Source of the DNA: Solirubrum puertoriconensis
GTDB taxonomy: Bacteria > Bacteroidota > Bacteroidia > Cytophagales > Hymenobacteraceae
Length of the DNA: 64,000 nt
NCBI RefSeq assembly: GCF_001483135.1
Contig: NZ_LNAL01000005.1
Span: 124,001 to 188,000, forward strand
Direction of reading: 5' to 3'
Below, one piece after another: positions 8,846 through 17,219 of this stretch; the stretch's first letter is position 1, and every line of letters starts with the position of its first letter. The position numbers and the translations under genes are program-made. The notes beneath the pieces are model-generated. The model worked only from the letters and a program-made list of their open reading frames with translations, had not been told where the DNA came from and ran no database searches.

Positions 8846-10194
8846 CAGACGTTAACCTTACATATAGAACTTACTACCACATAAATCATTTTGCGCATAC
8901 ATCCTAACAGACACATCGCAGCTGTGAATCATTAAGTAGGCCTAGTACATGGGTGAATCATCTCGTGCGCACGTTACAGCCAGACGCCCAATGGTGTTGA
9001 CAGAGAGGCGAGACTAAAAACGCAGCGACAGCGAATGGATAGCTTGGGAAGAGCCTCTATATACATCCTTTGTACGCACTCTTGTCTTACAACCGCACTA
9101 TCAAGCGTGTGCCTTGTTTCATTGGAATGAACTTTTTAGTGAGCCAAGGAGGGCGTCGCCAGGACCTTCAACTAGTGAGTGGGAATGCCTTTTTCACTCA
9201 CTATGCTTAGCGCAGATTCACTTCCTTTAGACCCAGAATATGCCTGGAAGGCAATTTCCGTGCTAAAGCTGGTGGCTAGTGGGCTGATGCATGGCGGCGA
9301 GGTAGCGTTCGGCTCCATCCACAACTTAGTAAGCGACAGCGGTAAGATTATAAAGCCCAGCTTGACGACTATCACCCCCCCCTCTAACATAGGCATACGC
9401 TACTATGATCTGATCCGTGATGAGAACGTCACTAAGCTTGTCTAGCAGACAGAATGGTGAAGCCTTATTTATAAAACTTACCAGCCCACATTATGGGGTG
9501 ATCAAGTTATGCTGATATTTTACACCATGGAATGAGATTAAGATCAGGTGTTAAGCTCAAATTCTCAGCACTCCTTGATATCCGCCGGTTCCGGTAACAA
9601 TAGATATCCCAATTGGCTCTCAATGGCTTATTTATGTTTACCCCCACTTTAATTCCTAAACGCACTCTTAACCTTTTGGCAATTATTAATCCAGTATGTT
9701 CTCACTAGGTAACACAGTATGTTATCAAAAGCGCATAGGGCGGCTATAATAGTACTTGCAGGAAACATTACGCAAGCTATTTGCAATGCTGATAAGGCTT
9801 TCTCAATATATCATGAGCTTAACCTTGATGGGGCAATGGCGCAAATCGTATAAAGCTTCATCTGTATTCAGGAAATATTGATTATTAGAATACTGCAAAT
9901 GCCATACAAGGCTTTTTGCGATTTTGCTTTGAATTTCCAAGAATCTTAAGCGTATACTTTCTATGCCCACGAAGTGCTTAACTTCACAAGTTTTGCTGCT
10001 ACCTCACCCTTACGCAAGCTGTGTTTATTACAAATAATACGCTTACTTTATTAAACATTTGGCATTGCTAGAGCTTTGCCTGAACTAATAACCTAATCAA
10101 AAGGACTGAGGGAATGAGGTTTATTAGATACATTGAAAACATAAGTTTCTCCTAGTCAGCTCTTTAACAGAACTCTTTACACATCACACGTTGC
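8846..10194. other. AT-rich stretch without a recognisable gene
   Basis: About 1.35 kb of low-GC sequence between the decayed IS5 copy and the helicase cassette. One 88-codon open frame at 9179-9445 (plus) has no recognisable features and an 74-codon frame overlaps it on the other strand; I would not call either. I found no clear promoter, terminator or long repeat. The promoter of the downstream cassette should lie near its right end, but no good -33/-7 pair stands out. Confidence 0.5.
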
Positions 10195-11367
10195 ATGCGC
10201 TTTCAATTCGCCATTATATCCGAGCAAGATATCCTCAATTCCGCGGGTGGAATCGAGATGCTTGACGCTATCAGCTACGACGGTCCCCTCGACCAGTTGG
10301 TTACTGGCCGTCCAGGTTCAGGTAAAACAACTGTTTCGATAATGCGGGCTCGTCGCTTATTTGTAGAAAAAAAGCCTATCTTATTTTTAACCAAACACAA
10401 GCTCTTAGTCTATAGCTTACAGAATGCCTACCCAGGAGTTAATATCTATGGTCTTTATCGTTGGTTTAAAGATAAAACTGGTGATAATTTGTCGGCATAT
10501 CAAAACGGTTCAAAACTGCGGGAGAAGATTACAGATGACAAATATATATATGACGAAGTCTTAGTTGATGAAGGGCAAGATTTACCAGCGTACATTTTCG
10601 AAGCCTTGCCTCACAAGGGCAGACGCTTTTTAGTGGGCGCCGATACAGCTCAACGCATTGTTGAGAACGGTGCGACAGCCGCAGTTATCGAAAGGACCCT
10701 CGAAGAACAAGGAAGAAGTATTAGGCCAGTTGAACTACAATTCAATTATCGAAACTTTGTTGAAGTTTATGATTTTGCACGCCAATTCGTTCCAGAAATG
10801 GATGTCGCTCAGTCCGAAGTCATATTACAGAACACCACTAAAGGTAGGGGCGGGGCTGAGCGGCTACCGCGCATCATTCAAGTGTCCGATAAATTTGCTC
10901 AGTTGAGCAATATTCTTGAAGATAATAATGCTGTAAATATTGCAATAGTCCTTCCTAAGCAATCCGATGTTATAATTTATTACAATGAACTAAGCCATCG
11001 TGGTTTCGAATGCTCAGCTTACTACAATGGTATGCCTTCCCATCAGGAGCAAGCAGTTATGCGCAATATGCAAAGTATATTGATAACTACTTATGTATCA
11101 GTTAAAGGGCTTGAATTTCCTGTTGTTATTATGCCTGAAATGGAGCGTGCTCGATCCGACTCAGACTGGCAGAAAGGAAGCCACTATTACGTTGGCTGCA
11201 CGCGTGCTACAGAACGACTATATTTACTATACCAAGGTAATAATCTTCCCTCCTGTATTGCTGCCTTCCGGAAAGAATCCTATCGGCATCAACTTGTAGC
11301 TGAGACCAAGAATCAACCTCGTCTGCCGCAACCCCAACCGGCAACAACAGAGGACTTACCCTTCTAA
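10195..11367 (+). CDS. SF1 (UvrD/Rep-like) helicase-type ATPase
   Basis: A 390-residue compact superfamily 1 helicase-like protein. Motifs in order: Walker A VTGRPGSGKTT (about residues 36-46), Walker B LVDEGQD (about 122-128), a motif IV-like LQFNYRN, motif V TTYVSVKGLEFPVVI, and motif VI YVGCTRATERLYLLY. It is much shorter than UvrD (about 720 aa), lacking the 1B/2B insert domains; this fits the small helicases found with partner proteins in defence and conflict systems. It is the first gene of a tight cassette: the next start lies 12 bp after its stop. GC is much lower than in the backbone, pointing to transfer. Cytoplasmic; the nucleic acid substrate is unknown. Confidence 0.85.
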   Translation: MRFQFAIISEQDILNSAGGIEMLDAISYDGPLDQLVTGRPGSGKTTVSIMRARRLFVEKKPILFLTKHKLLVYSLQNAYPGVNIYGLYRWFKDKTGDNLSAYQNGSKLREKITDDKYIYDEVLVDEGQDLPAYIFEALPHKGRRFLVGADTAQRIVENGATAAVIERTLEEQGRSIRPVELQFNYRNFVEVYDFARQFVPEMDVAQSEVILQNTTKGRGGAERLPRIIQVSDKFAQLSNILEDNNAVNIAIVLPKQSDVIIYYNELSHRGFECSAYYNGMPSHQEQAVMRNMQSILITTYVSVKGLEFPVVIMPEMERARSDSDWQKGSHYYVGCTRATERLYLLYQGNNLPSCIAAFRKESYRHQLVAETKNQPRLPQPQPATTEDLPF

Positions 11368-11379
11368 CGAACAGCCACA

Positions 11380-13122
11380 ATGGCTAAATACACCAGACGT
11401 CCTGCACTCGCGCCACTCGAATCAGAGTTGTTCCACCTCCAGCAACACGAAGCAGCCTCGACTCCGTCTGCTGGTGACGAACGCGCATCGAAATATACCC
11501 GTTCAAATCAATACGAAAGAAAGACGACACCTAAAAATAAAATTAGGTATAATGTTTTTGATAAAAATAATACGTCTTTATATCTGCAAGTGCATATTGA
11601 AAATATTAGTAAATATCTCAATACAGGCCTGTTCTATCCTGTTAACTGGGAATTTGATTCCGTTTACAAAGAAAACAGAGAAAGTAGGCCTGACTTGCTC
11701 ACTCGCTTTCCTTATGCTCTTCCCTTATCTCCTGGCATTGTTAACAATTTCAGAGATTATGAGGTCTTAATTGAGTTAGCCTTAGTCGAAAATGAGAAAA
11801 ATTCACTTGAGCCCGTTGATGAAATTTTTTTATATCATGATGCCTTACCAGTATCTCGTATCCGTCAAATTATTTTCTCTAGAATAGAGGTAGCAAAAAA
11901 GTATATTGCTACTAGGGAGATTTATGATGATTTCTTCTTCCCTGATAGGTTAGTGTCTGTGCAATATGAGAACCTAGTGAAGGTTAGTTTATCTGGCAAG
12001 AGAGAGGAAAAAGGTGGAATATTTAATCACAATAATTATACTTTATTTATTGAAAAGTTTAATCAATATGATAGGATCTTAGGAATGTTAGCATTTATGA
12101 AAAACACTTCTCTTCTGCGAGCCAACCATACCGGATACTTAACGGATTGGGACGTTAGATTTACTTCTACCTTGGCTTTGATTAACGATGTTGGTCAAAC
12201 CAGTTCGGTTGGTATTAACTCTATAACAAAACTGTTTTTATCTAAGGATCCTGAGATAGTTAATCCTGCTCATACTGCACGGCAATACTTGTTAACTGAA
12301 ATAATCAAACATATTTATGCTGGTGGTACATTTAGTTACAGTTGGGCACGTAGTAAGATTGCTGCTATAAGTGAGTTAGTCACAGTTGCGGAGATATTTG
12401 AATTATTAGAGCAAGAAGGTGAAATGAATTACAGAAGGGCCATTGAGTTTATACGCTCATCAGCTCCTGTATCTCGTCCTGATTACAACTTGCCAATAAT
12501 ACTATTGATCTTGTTATGTAAGTTCAATAACAAGGCTCGAACTCACACAGATAAGCAAGCAGTTAGGATATATTTTAGTTCAGAGTTAAATGTTAGTGAA
12601 AATGAAATTGCTGCGTCAGCAGCTATTTTAGGGCTATACTATGGATATCAAAACTTAATTCGAGATGATAAAAATATTGATTTGAAAGATGTTGTTTTTG
12701 GAGCTGTTTCAATTCATATAAATAGGATAAAGCTTCAGCTAGAAAGGTTTTTGGATCGTTTCGTGGCAGAGAGCGTATTTCAATACACATTTAATGATAA
12801 AAAGACTTTGCCTAACGATTTCAAGTATTTGAGGACGAAGCACGACTATATTCCAAGATATCCTAATGTTCCTGTTGGTTATATCGATAATAAATATTCA
12901 GTACTAGCTGATCCAATAATCAGTGTATCTATTTCCCATTGGACGCCCTTTGTCAAATCATTGCCGCCGTCGGTACCCTTAGCTCATCCGGTGATACAAA
13001 TGTTGTCAATAATGGGTTTATCCATACCTAAAGAACTTATAGCTTCCCTATTAGATGCAATACCAAAAGAAAAACAAGAGCACGCGTTAAAATTACTAAA
13101 TGCTCCGGTTAACAAATTTTAA
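11380..13122 (+). CDS. Unknown 580-residue protein of the helicase-AlkB cassette
   Basis: I do not recognise this protein. The first 50 residues are polar and probably disordered (many Arg, Lys, Thr). A folded part begins with LYLQVHIENISKYLNTGLFYPV, which loosely recalls the opening of DarT/DUF4433-like domains (HI.N....L..GL), but I see too little further support to assign it. The rest is mixed alpha/beta then mostly helical, without signal peptide or membrane segments, and shows no nuclease, kinase or ATPase motif by eye. Very AT-rich coding sequence. It lies 12 bp after the helicase and only 3 bp before the methyltransferase gene, so it is almost certainly co-expressed and may be the effector or the target-recognition subunit (inference). 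Confidence 0.75.
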   Translation: MAKYTRRPALAPLESELFHLQQHEAASTPSAGDERASKYTRSNQYERKTTPKNKIRYNVFDKNNTSLYLQVHIENISKYLNTGLFYPVNWEFDSVYKENRESRPDLLTRFPYALPLSPGIVNNFRDYEVLIELALVENEKNSLEPVDEIFLYHDALPVSRIRQIIFSRIEVAKKYIATREIYDDFFFPDRLVSVQYENLVKVSLSGKREEKGGIFNHNNYTLFIEKFNQYDRILGMLAFMKNTSLLRANHTGYLTDWDVRFTSTLALINDVGQTSSVGINSITKLFLSKDPEIVNPAHTARQYLLTEIIKHIYAGGTFSYSWARSKIAAISELVTVAEIFELLEQEGEMNYRRAIEFIRSSAPVSRPDYNLPIILLILLCKFNNKARTHTDKQAVRIYFSSELNVSENEIAASAAILGLYYGYQNLIRDDKNIDLKDVVFGAVSIHINRIKLQLERFLDRFVAESVFQYTFNDKKTLPNDFKYLRTKHDYIPRYPNVPVGYIDNKYSVLADPIISVSISHWTPFVKSLPPSVPLAHPVIQMLSIMGLSIPKELIASLLDAIPKEKQEHALKLLNAPVNKF

Positions 13123-13125
13123 ATC

Positions 13126-14640
13126 ATGGATTTACTTGCATTGCAAGAACTCTTGTCATCTGCCTCTTCGCTGGTAGAACTAGATGAGTTGGTAGAAGAA
13201 TACGAATCGAAAATCATTCTTGCTTTACTCAATGCAGAAGTAACAACTCCAGAAGGGCTAAAATTGTTGGAAGCTACATATGGTGCATTCACAACTTCAG
13301 GTGCAGGTAGGTATTGGCTAAGGAACAACACGGTATCCAATGGTGTAGGTTTGCTGTTGCAAATGTTCGCCTTAGCCTATGAAAAAAGCAACGCTTATGC
13401 GAAAATTCGCACTATCGCGGCGCACCTTCCCCCTTCGTCCGTTCAAATCAGACTTAAAGCCTTATCAAAGATTTATACAGAAATTGGATTTGATAAAAAA
13501 GATTACCTCAATTACTTCGGAATTATCCTTGACTTGCTTTCATCAGCTCAATATGATGAGAATGAACCAGACGCTGACTATACTGGGTATGTTTTGCGGA
13601 TACTGCATATTTATAAAAGTAGAGGTGAAGAATCTTTGTCTACTATATCTAGCTACTTGTTAGAGTTTCAACAACTGTTTACGCACGAAACAAATATTGA
13701 AAAGTGGCCCTTACTTAAAAGGTATTCACCTCCAAGCGGCGGTATATTAGATATTACTCATGGATTTGATAGTGCACAAGCTGAGCCACAGCCATTGTCA
13801 CCCAGTGTTGTGTTCGAGTCACTATTCGATTCAAAAGTGTCTCAATTGCTACGTAAAGATTCAAGAACACCTGGAGGAAATCTAAGTAGTCCCTTGGGTC
13901 TTACCTCTAGCTATGCAAGACAGTATCTTCTTGAATTTGGGACAGCCGACTTTCGAAAATCATTCAGTGAATATTCTCCTGCCGATCGTGTGTTGATTTA
14001 TTGTCATTTCAACATGCGTAAGCACTATTTTACAACTTACTATATATATTCAGTTTTTGTGAGTAAACTAGCTCCGTTAATATATGAAAATAACAAATTA
14101 GTATTTCTAGATTTAGGATGTGGCCCTTTAACTTCTGGTTTGGCAATTGCTGATCTATTTGTGAATAGGTTTGGTAAACCTATTCCAATGCAGTATATTG
14201 GAGTCGATATTGCGCCTGCAATGCTTGATAAAGCGAGGGATTTCGCTACCGATAGCACATTGTTCTCAGCAAGTGAATTTTTTTTCCTTGTTGATTTCCA
14301 AGAGGTGCTGTCACTAATAACCGAGAGAATAGTGCGGAGCAACGAGGCAATCCTCATCAATGCTTCCTATCTCTTCGCCAGTTCATCCTTAATTGTAGAT
14401 GATCTAGCAGCGTTCGTTATTCAATTGCATACTAGATGCCCGACCTCCCCGATTTACTTCGTTTATCAAAACCCTGTTCACGAAGATAAGAATGCGAAGT
14501 ACCAGGAGTGGAAAACGCACTTGCCAGGTCTCAAAGTTGTTCATCATGCAAAGGAGCCCGTACAATACAGAACCAGAAGGTTTGGCGGCACTTCTGAACC
14601 TGAAACGGTACGATATGAACTTCTCACCTATGGAAGCTAG
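13126..14640 (+). CDS. Helical domain plus class I SAM-dependent methyltransferase
   Basis: A 504-residue protein. The first 300 residues are predicted helical and unrecognised (starts DLLALQELLSSASSLVELDELVEEYESK). The C-terminal part is a Rossmann methyltransferase: motif I LVFLDLGCGPLTSG (about residue 326 on), acidic motif II YIGVDIAPAMLDKARDF, and a later ILINASYLFASSS strand region. There is no DPPY or NPPF motif, so it is not an obvious adenine or cytosine N4 DNA methyltransferase, and no PC motif for a C5 enzyme; RNA, protein or small-molecule substrates are possible. Gaps to neighbours are 3 bp upstream and 4 bp downstream, so it belongs to one operon with the helicase and the AlkB-like gene. 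Confidence 0.8.
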   Translation: MDLLALQELLSSASSLVELDELVEEYESKIILALLNAEVTTPEGLKLLEATYGAFTTSGAGRYWLRNNTVSNGVGLLLQMFALAYEKSNAYAKIRTIAAHLPPSSVQIRLKALSKIYTEIGFDKKDYLNYFGIILDLLSSAQYDENEPDADYTGYVLRILHIYKSRGEESLSTISSYLLEFQQLFTHETNIEKWPLLKRYSPPSGGILDITHGFDSAQAEPQPLSPSVVFESLFDSKVSQLLRKDSRTPGGNLSSPLGLTSSYARQYLLEFGTADFRKSFSEYSPADRVLIYCHFNMRKHYFTTYYIYSVFVSKLAPLIYENNKLVFLDLGCGPLTSGLAIADLFVNRFGKPIPMQYIGVDIAPAMLDKARDFATDSTLFSASEFFFLVDFQEVLSLITERIVRSNEAILINASYLFASSSLIVDDLAAFVIQLHTRCPTSPIYFVYQNPVHEDKNAKYQEWKTHLPGLKVVHHAKEPVQYRTRRFGGTSEPETVRYELLTYGS

Positions 14641-14644
14641 TTTG

Positions 14645-15244
14645 ATGTCCCCTTCGCTCGTCCACGAATCGGACGAGCCACTGAGCACCGAACTGCCTCA
14701 AGGGGCACGGTATATGGCGGACTATTTGACTGTAAAGGAAGAACTTAAACTCCTTTCGTTGATTGACGCAGCTCCATGGCTCAATGACCTGAAACGGCGT
14801 GTTCAGCACTATGGCTACCGCTACGATTACCGTAGCCGCAACATCGACTATTCCATGTTCTTGGGCCCCTTGCCAGCATGGGCAGCCTATTTTGCTGTTG
14901 AGCTCTGCAAAGATGGACTAATGCCCACAATTGCTGATCAAGTAATTGTTAACGAATACTTGCCTGGCCAAGGCATTGCGCCGCACATCGACTGTACTCC
15001 GTGCTTCGAGGACGCTATTGTGTCAATCAGCTTAGGTTCCAGCTGCATTATGAACCTCATTAACGCTGCTGGCACTGAGCAAATTGACGTACCGTTAGCA
15101 CCCAGGAGCGTCATTTCATTGACGGAAGATTCCAGATACAAGTGGAAGCATGGAATCAAATCAGTGAAGAGTGACCTGATTGATAATGTCCGAGTGGAAC
15201 GTGGCAGACGAGTTTCTCTTACTTTCCGCAAGGTCAAACTTTAG
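14645..15244 (+). CDS. AlkB-like 2-oxoglutarate/Fe(II) dioxygenase
   Basis: About 199 residues from the ATG at 14645, chosen because a GGAAG element lies 8 bp before it and the previous gene stops at 14640; in-frame ATGs at 14630 and 14615 are alternatives that would overlap the methyltransferase gene. The fold signature is AlkB: GARYMADYLTVKEELKLLSLID, NEYLPGQGIAPHIDCTPCFED (HxD iron ligands, about residue 116), a distal His in YKWKHGI, and the 2-oxoglutarate-binding arginines in RGRRVSLTFRKV. AlkB enzymes oxidatively remove methyl groups from nucleic acid bases. Its position as the last gene after a methyltransferase suggests paired writing and erasing of a mark, or repair of self damage (inference). 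Confidence 0.85.
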   Translation: MSPSLVHESDEPLSTELPQGARYMADYLTVKEELKLLSLIDAAPWLNDLKRRVQHYGYRYDYRSRNIDYSMFLGPLPAWAAYFAVELCKDGLMPTIADQVIVNEYLPGQGIAPHIDCTPCFEDAIVSISLGSSCIMNLINAAGTEQIDVPLAPRSVISLTEDSRYKWKHGIKSVKSDLIDNVRVERGRRVSLTFRKVKL

Positions 15245-15329
15245 GTTAAACCATTCCCTGAAAGGCTTCAAACCCAAAGCCCCGCGCAGCATTAGTGAAA
15301 AGCATTCAGCTACTCGGGCTTACTACCTA

Positions 15330-16562
15330 ACCTGACATAATTTCTTCCAACGAGTTGAAAGTGCCGGACTGCTTCACGCTCCTTTCGTCGTCATAGCACC
15401 GGCAGCTTGCTTGCGTCGCGGCTGTATGGCGGCAAAACTCACAGTACCTAACTGTGCAGTTTATTAAGCGCATCGATTTCGGCCAGAAAGCTCGACCCGC
15501 CGTACAGCAAGCGCTGCGTTGGTAAAAATGCTCAGCTGTTGTCCCTATAGCTCCTAGACGCCTAATAGAACGCCCGCTTTCATTTACTCGGTGCCCAGCT
15601 GACACAGCCGATACAGTGCGGCCCGACCATAACGTAATAGCTCGCTGGTAGCGGGTGGTAGAGTGAGTACCGTCGAGTGCGTGTGGGGGGGTGGATACGA
15701 ACTGATTCGGTTCTGGCTGAACACCTTGAGCAAGTGTGCGGCCGAGTGCCGCCGCAGATTCTCAGCTGCACGTTGAGAAAACGCGCCCACAGCTCAAAGC
15801 ACGTCCTAGTACTCTGTTAGTGGCTGCTCAAAGGTGCGAGTGCAAGCAATATTCTGCCGGATCAATGAGCCATCTTCGCTTGCCGCTAGTTCGTAGCACG
15901 CATACACCTTCAGCTCGCACACGAGACGTACGCCCACCACGCCTCCCATACACTGGCCAACTGTGCGGCCGTACGTATCTGGTGTGTGGAGCTTCTGGGC
16001 ATAGCGGTAGCCAATGCTCCACACGTCCCTTTATGGCGACCTGCTCCAGGGCCCAGCGTCTCGCTACCTTGTCTGGTCAGTAAAGCATGCCGCTTAACAC
16101 TGACTGCTTCTTCGCTACGCGGTTGATCAGCTTGGCTAGGGCCTTAAACGGAACCACGCCTACGTGGGATGGAATGTGCGTGGGCTGCCGCACCAGCTGT
16201 GCGTAAACACCCAAATCGCCGTGCCACTGCACCATACCTTCTCACCCAAGTAATGCCTCGTCAATGGAGCAGAATTCCAGCTCAGGCGCCAGTTGGGCGA
16301 GTTGCCCCATCACGCGGCGTGCCAAATCGCCACAGAGGCTATAGTTCGAGGAAAGTACTCATATCAGGTGGCGGCGCAGCAGGTCTTTAACATGGAAGTA
16401 TGGTTACCCCATCTTCAGCATTAAGGCTTTTGCTTCGGCCGAGCGAGAAATGATGCACCCTTCGTTGTTGCTGAGTACCACGACGGGTAAATCTTCCAAA
16501 GCCGGGTTAATAGCCTGATCGCAAGAAACGCAGAAGTTATTGCAGTCTACGAGCGCGAACAT
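15330..16562 (-). pseudogene. umuC: Decayed umuC (DNA polymerase V catalytic subunit)
   Basis: Translating the minus strand from the ATG at 16560-16562 gives MFALVDCNNF and SNNEGCIISRSAEAKALMLKMG followed by a stop; further down come VPFKALAKLINRVAKKQ, a GIGRQYA-like SIGYRYAQKLH with RTFEQPLTEY, ENLRRHSAAHLLKVF and finally SPALSTRW-like sequence near 15340. This is the full order of UmuC (Y-family polymerase, about 420 aa), but the reading frame is broken by several stops and frameshifts. The total length (about 1.23 kb) is close to an intact gene, so decay is by point changes and small indels, not by deletion. I see no umuD partner upstream. Confidence 0.8.
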
Positions 16563-16815
16563 GCTCGTGAAGCTTTCCATTCAAGGGCGCGAAGGCCGTC
16601 AAGTGGCAGGGGGGCCGTGGTATCAGGCCACAGCAGGCTCCAATGGATAAGGGTCATAAACCCCCAAGCTATGGCAATCCATGGCTGGTAGGTATTCCCC
16701 TTTCTATTTAGCTGTCCGGCAGCAAAAAAATAGCGATACCCTAGAGATGCTGCGCCAGGAATGCCACCTTTACTGTTCAATGCCGTCCCCAAAGGACTTA
16801 CTTGTCTTAGCTTAC

Positions 16816-17208
16816 ATGAAACACCACGAGGTGGTCGCTGCCGTCATTCAGAACGGCGATCAAATTCTTTGCCTGCAGCGCGGGCCCAGCAAGTACCATT
16901 ACATCGCCCACAAGTGGGAGTTTCCAGGGGGTAAAGTTGAGCCCGGCGAAACCCAAGAGCAGGCAATCATCCGGGAAATTCACGAAGAATTGGGTTTGCA
17001 GGTTGACGTACGCGCTGCTTTTTTAACCGTCGAGCACGAATACCCCGACTTTAAAATTACCATGCACAGCTTGTTATGTACCCCCGCCGGCGGAGAGCTC
17101 GTGCTTACCGAACACGTGGGCTATCAATGGCTACCCGCCTCAGGCTTGCTTAGCTTGGACTGGGCTGCCGCTGACCTGCCCATAGTTGATAAGCTGATGG
17201 CCCAGTAA
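16816..17208 (+). CDS. Nudix (MutT-like) nucleoside triphosphate pyrophosphohydrolase
   Basis: A 130-residue Nudix hydrolase that cleaves (d)NTPs to monophosphate and pyrophosphate. The Nudix box is complete: GGKVEPGETQEQAIIREI with EELGL following, after the usual ILCLQRGPSKYHYIAHKWEFPGG strand. I start at 16816 (MKHHEVVAAVI), where family similarity begins; the longer frame from 16681 adds unrelated sequence. The helicase gene starts 11 bp after its stop, so the two are co-transcribed. Nudix genes of this type are often adjacent to DUF3427 helicases. Role in the cassette unknown; sanitising or depleting a nucleotide signal are possibilities. Confidence 0.88.
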   Translation: MKHHEVVAAVIQNGDQILCLQRGPSKYHYIAHKWEFPGGKVEPGETQEQAIIREIHEELGLQVDVRAAFLTVEHEYPDFKITMHSLLCTPAGGELVLTEHVGYQWLPASGLLSLDWAAADLPIVDKLMAQ

Positions 17209-17219
17209 GCGGGATTGGA

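Noticed and set aside
9179-9445. 88-codon open frame in the AT-rich gap
   Set aside because: No recognisable domain, no clear start signal, and an overlapping frame of similar length on the other strand; it may be chance or a relic.
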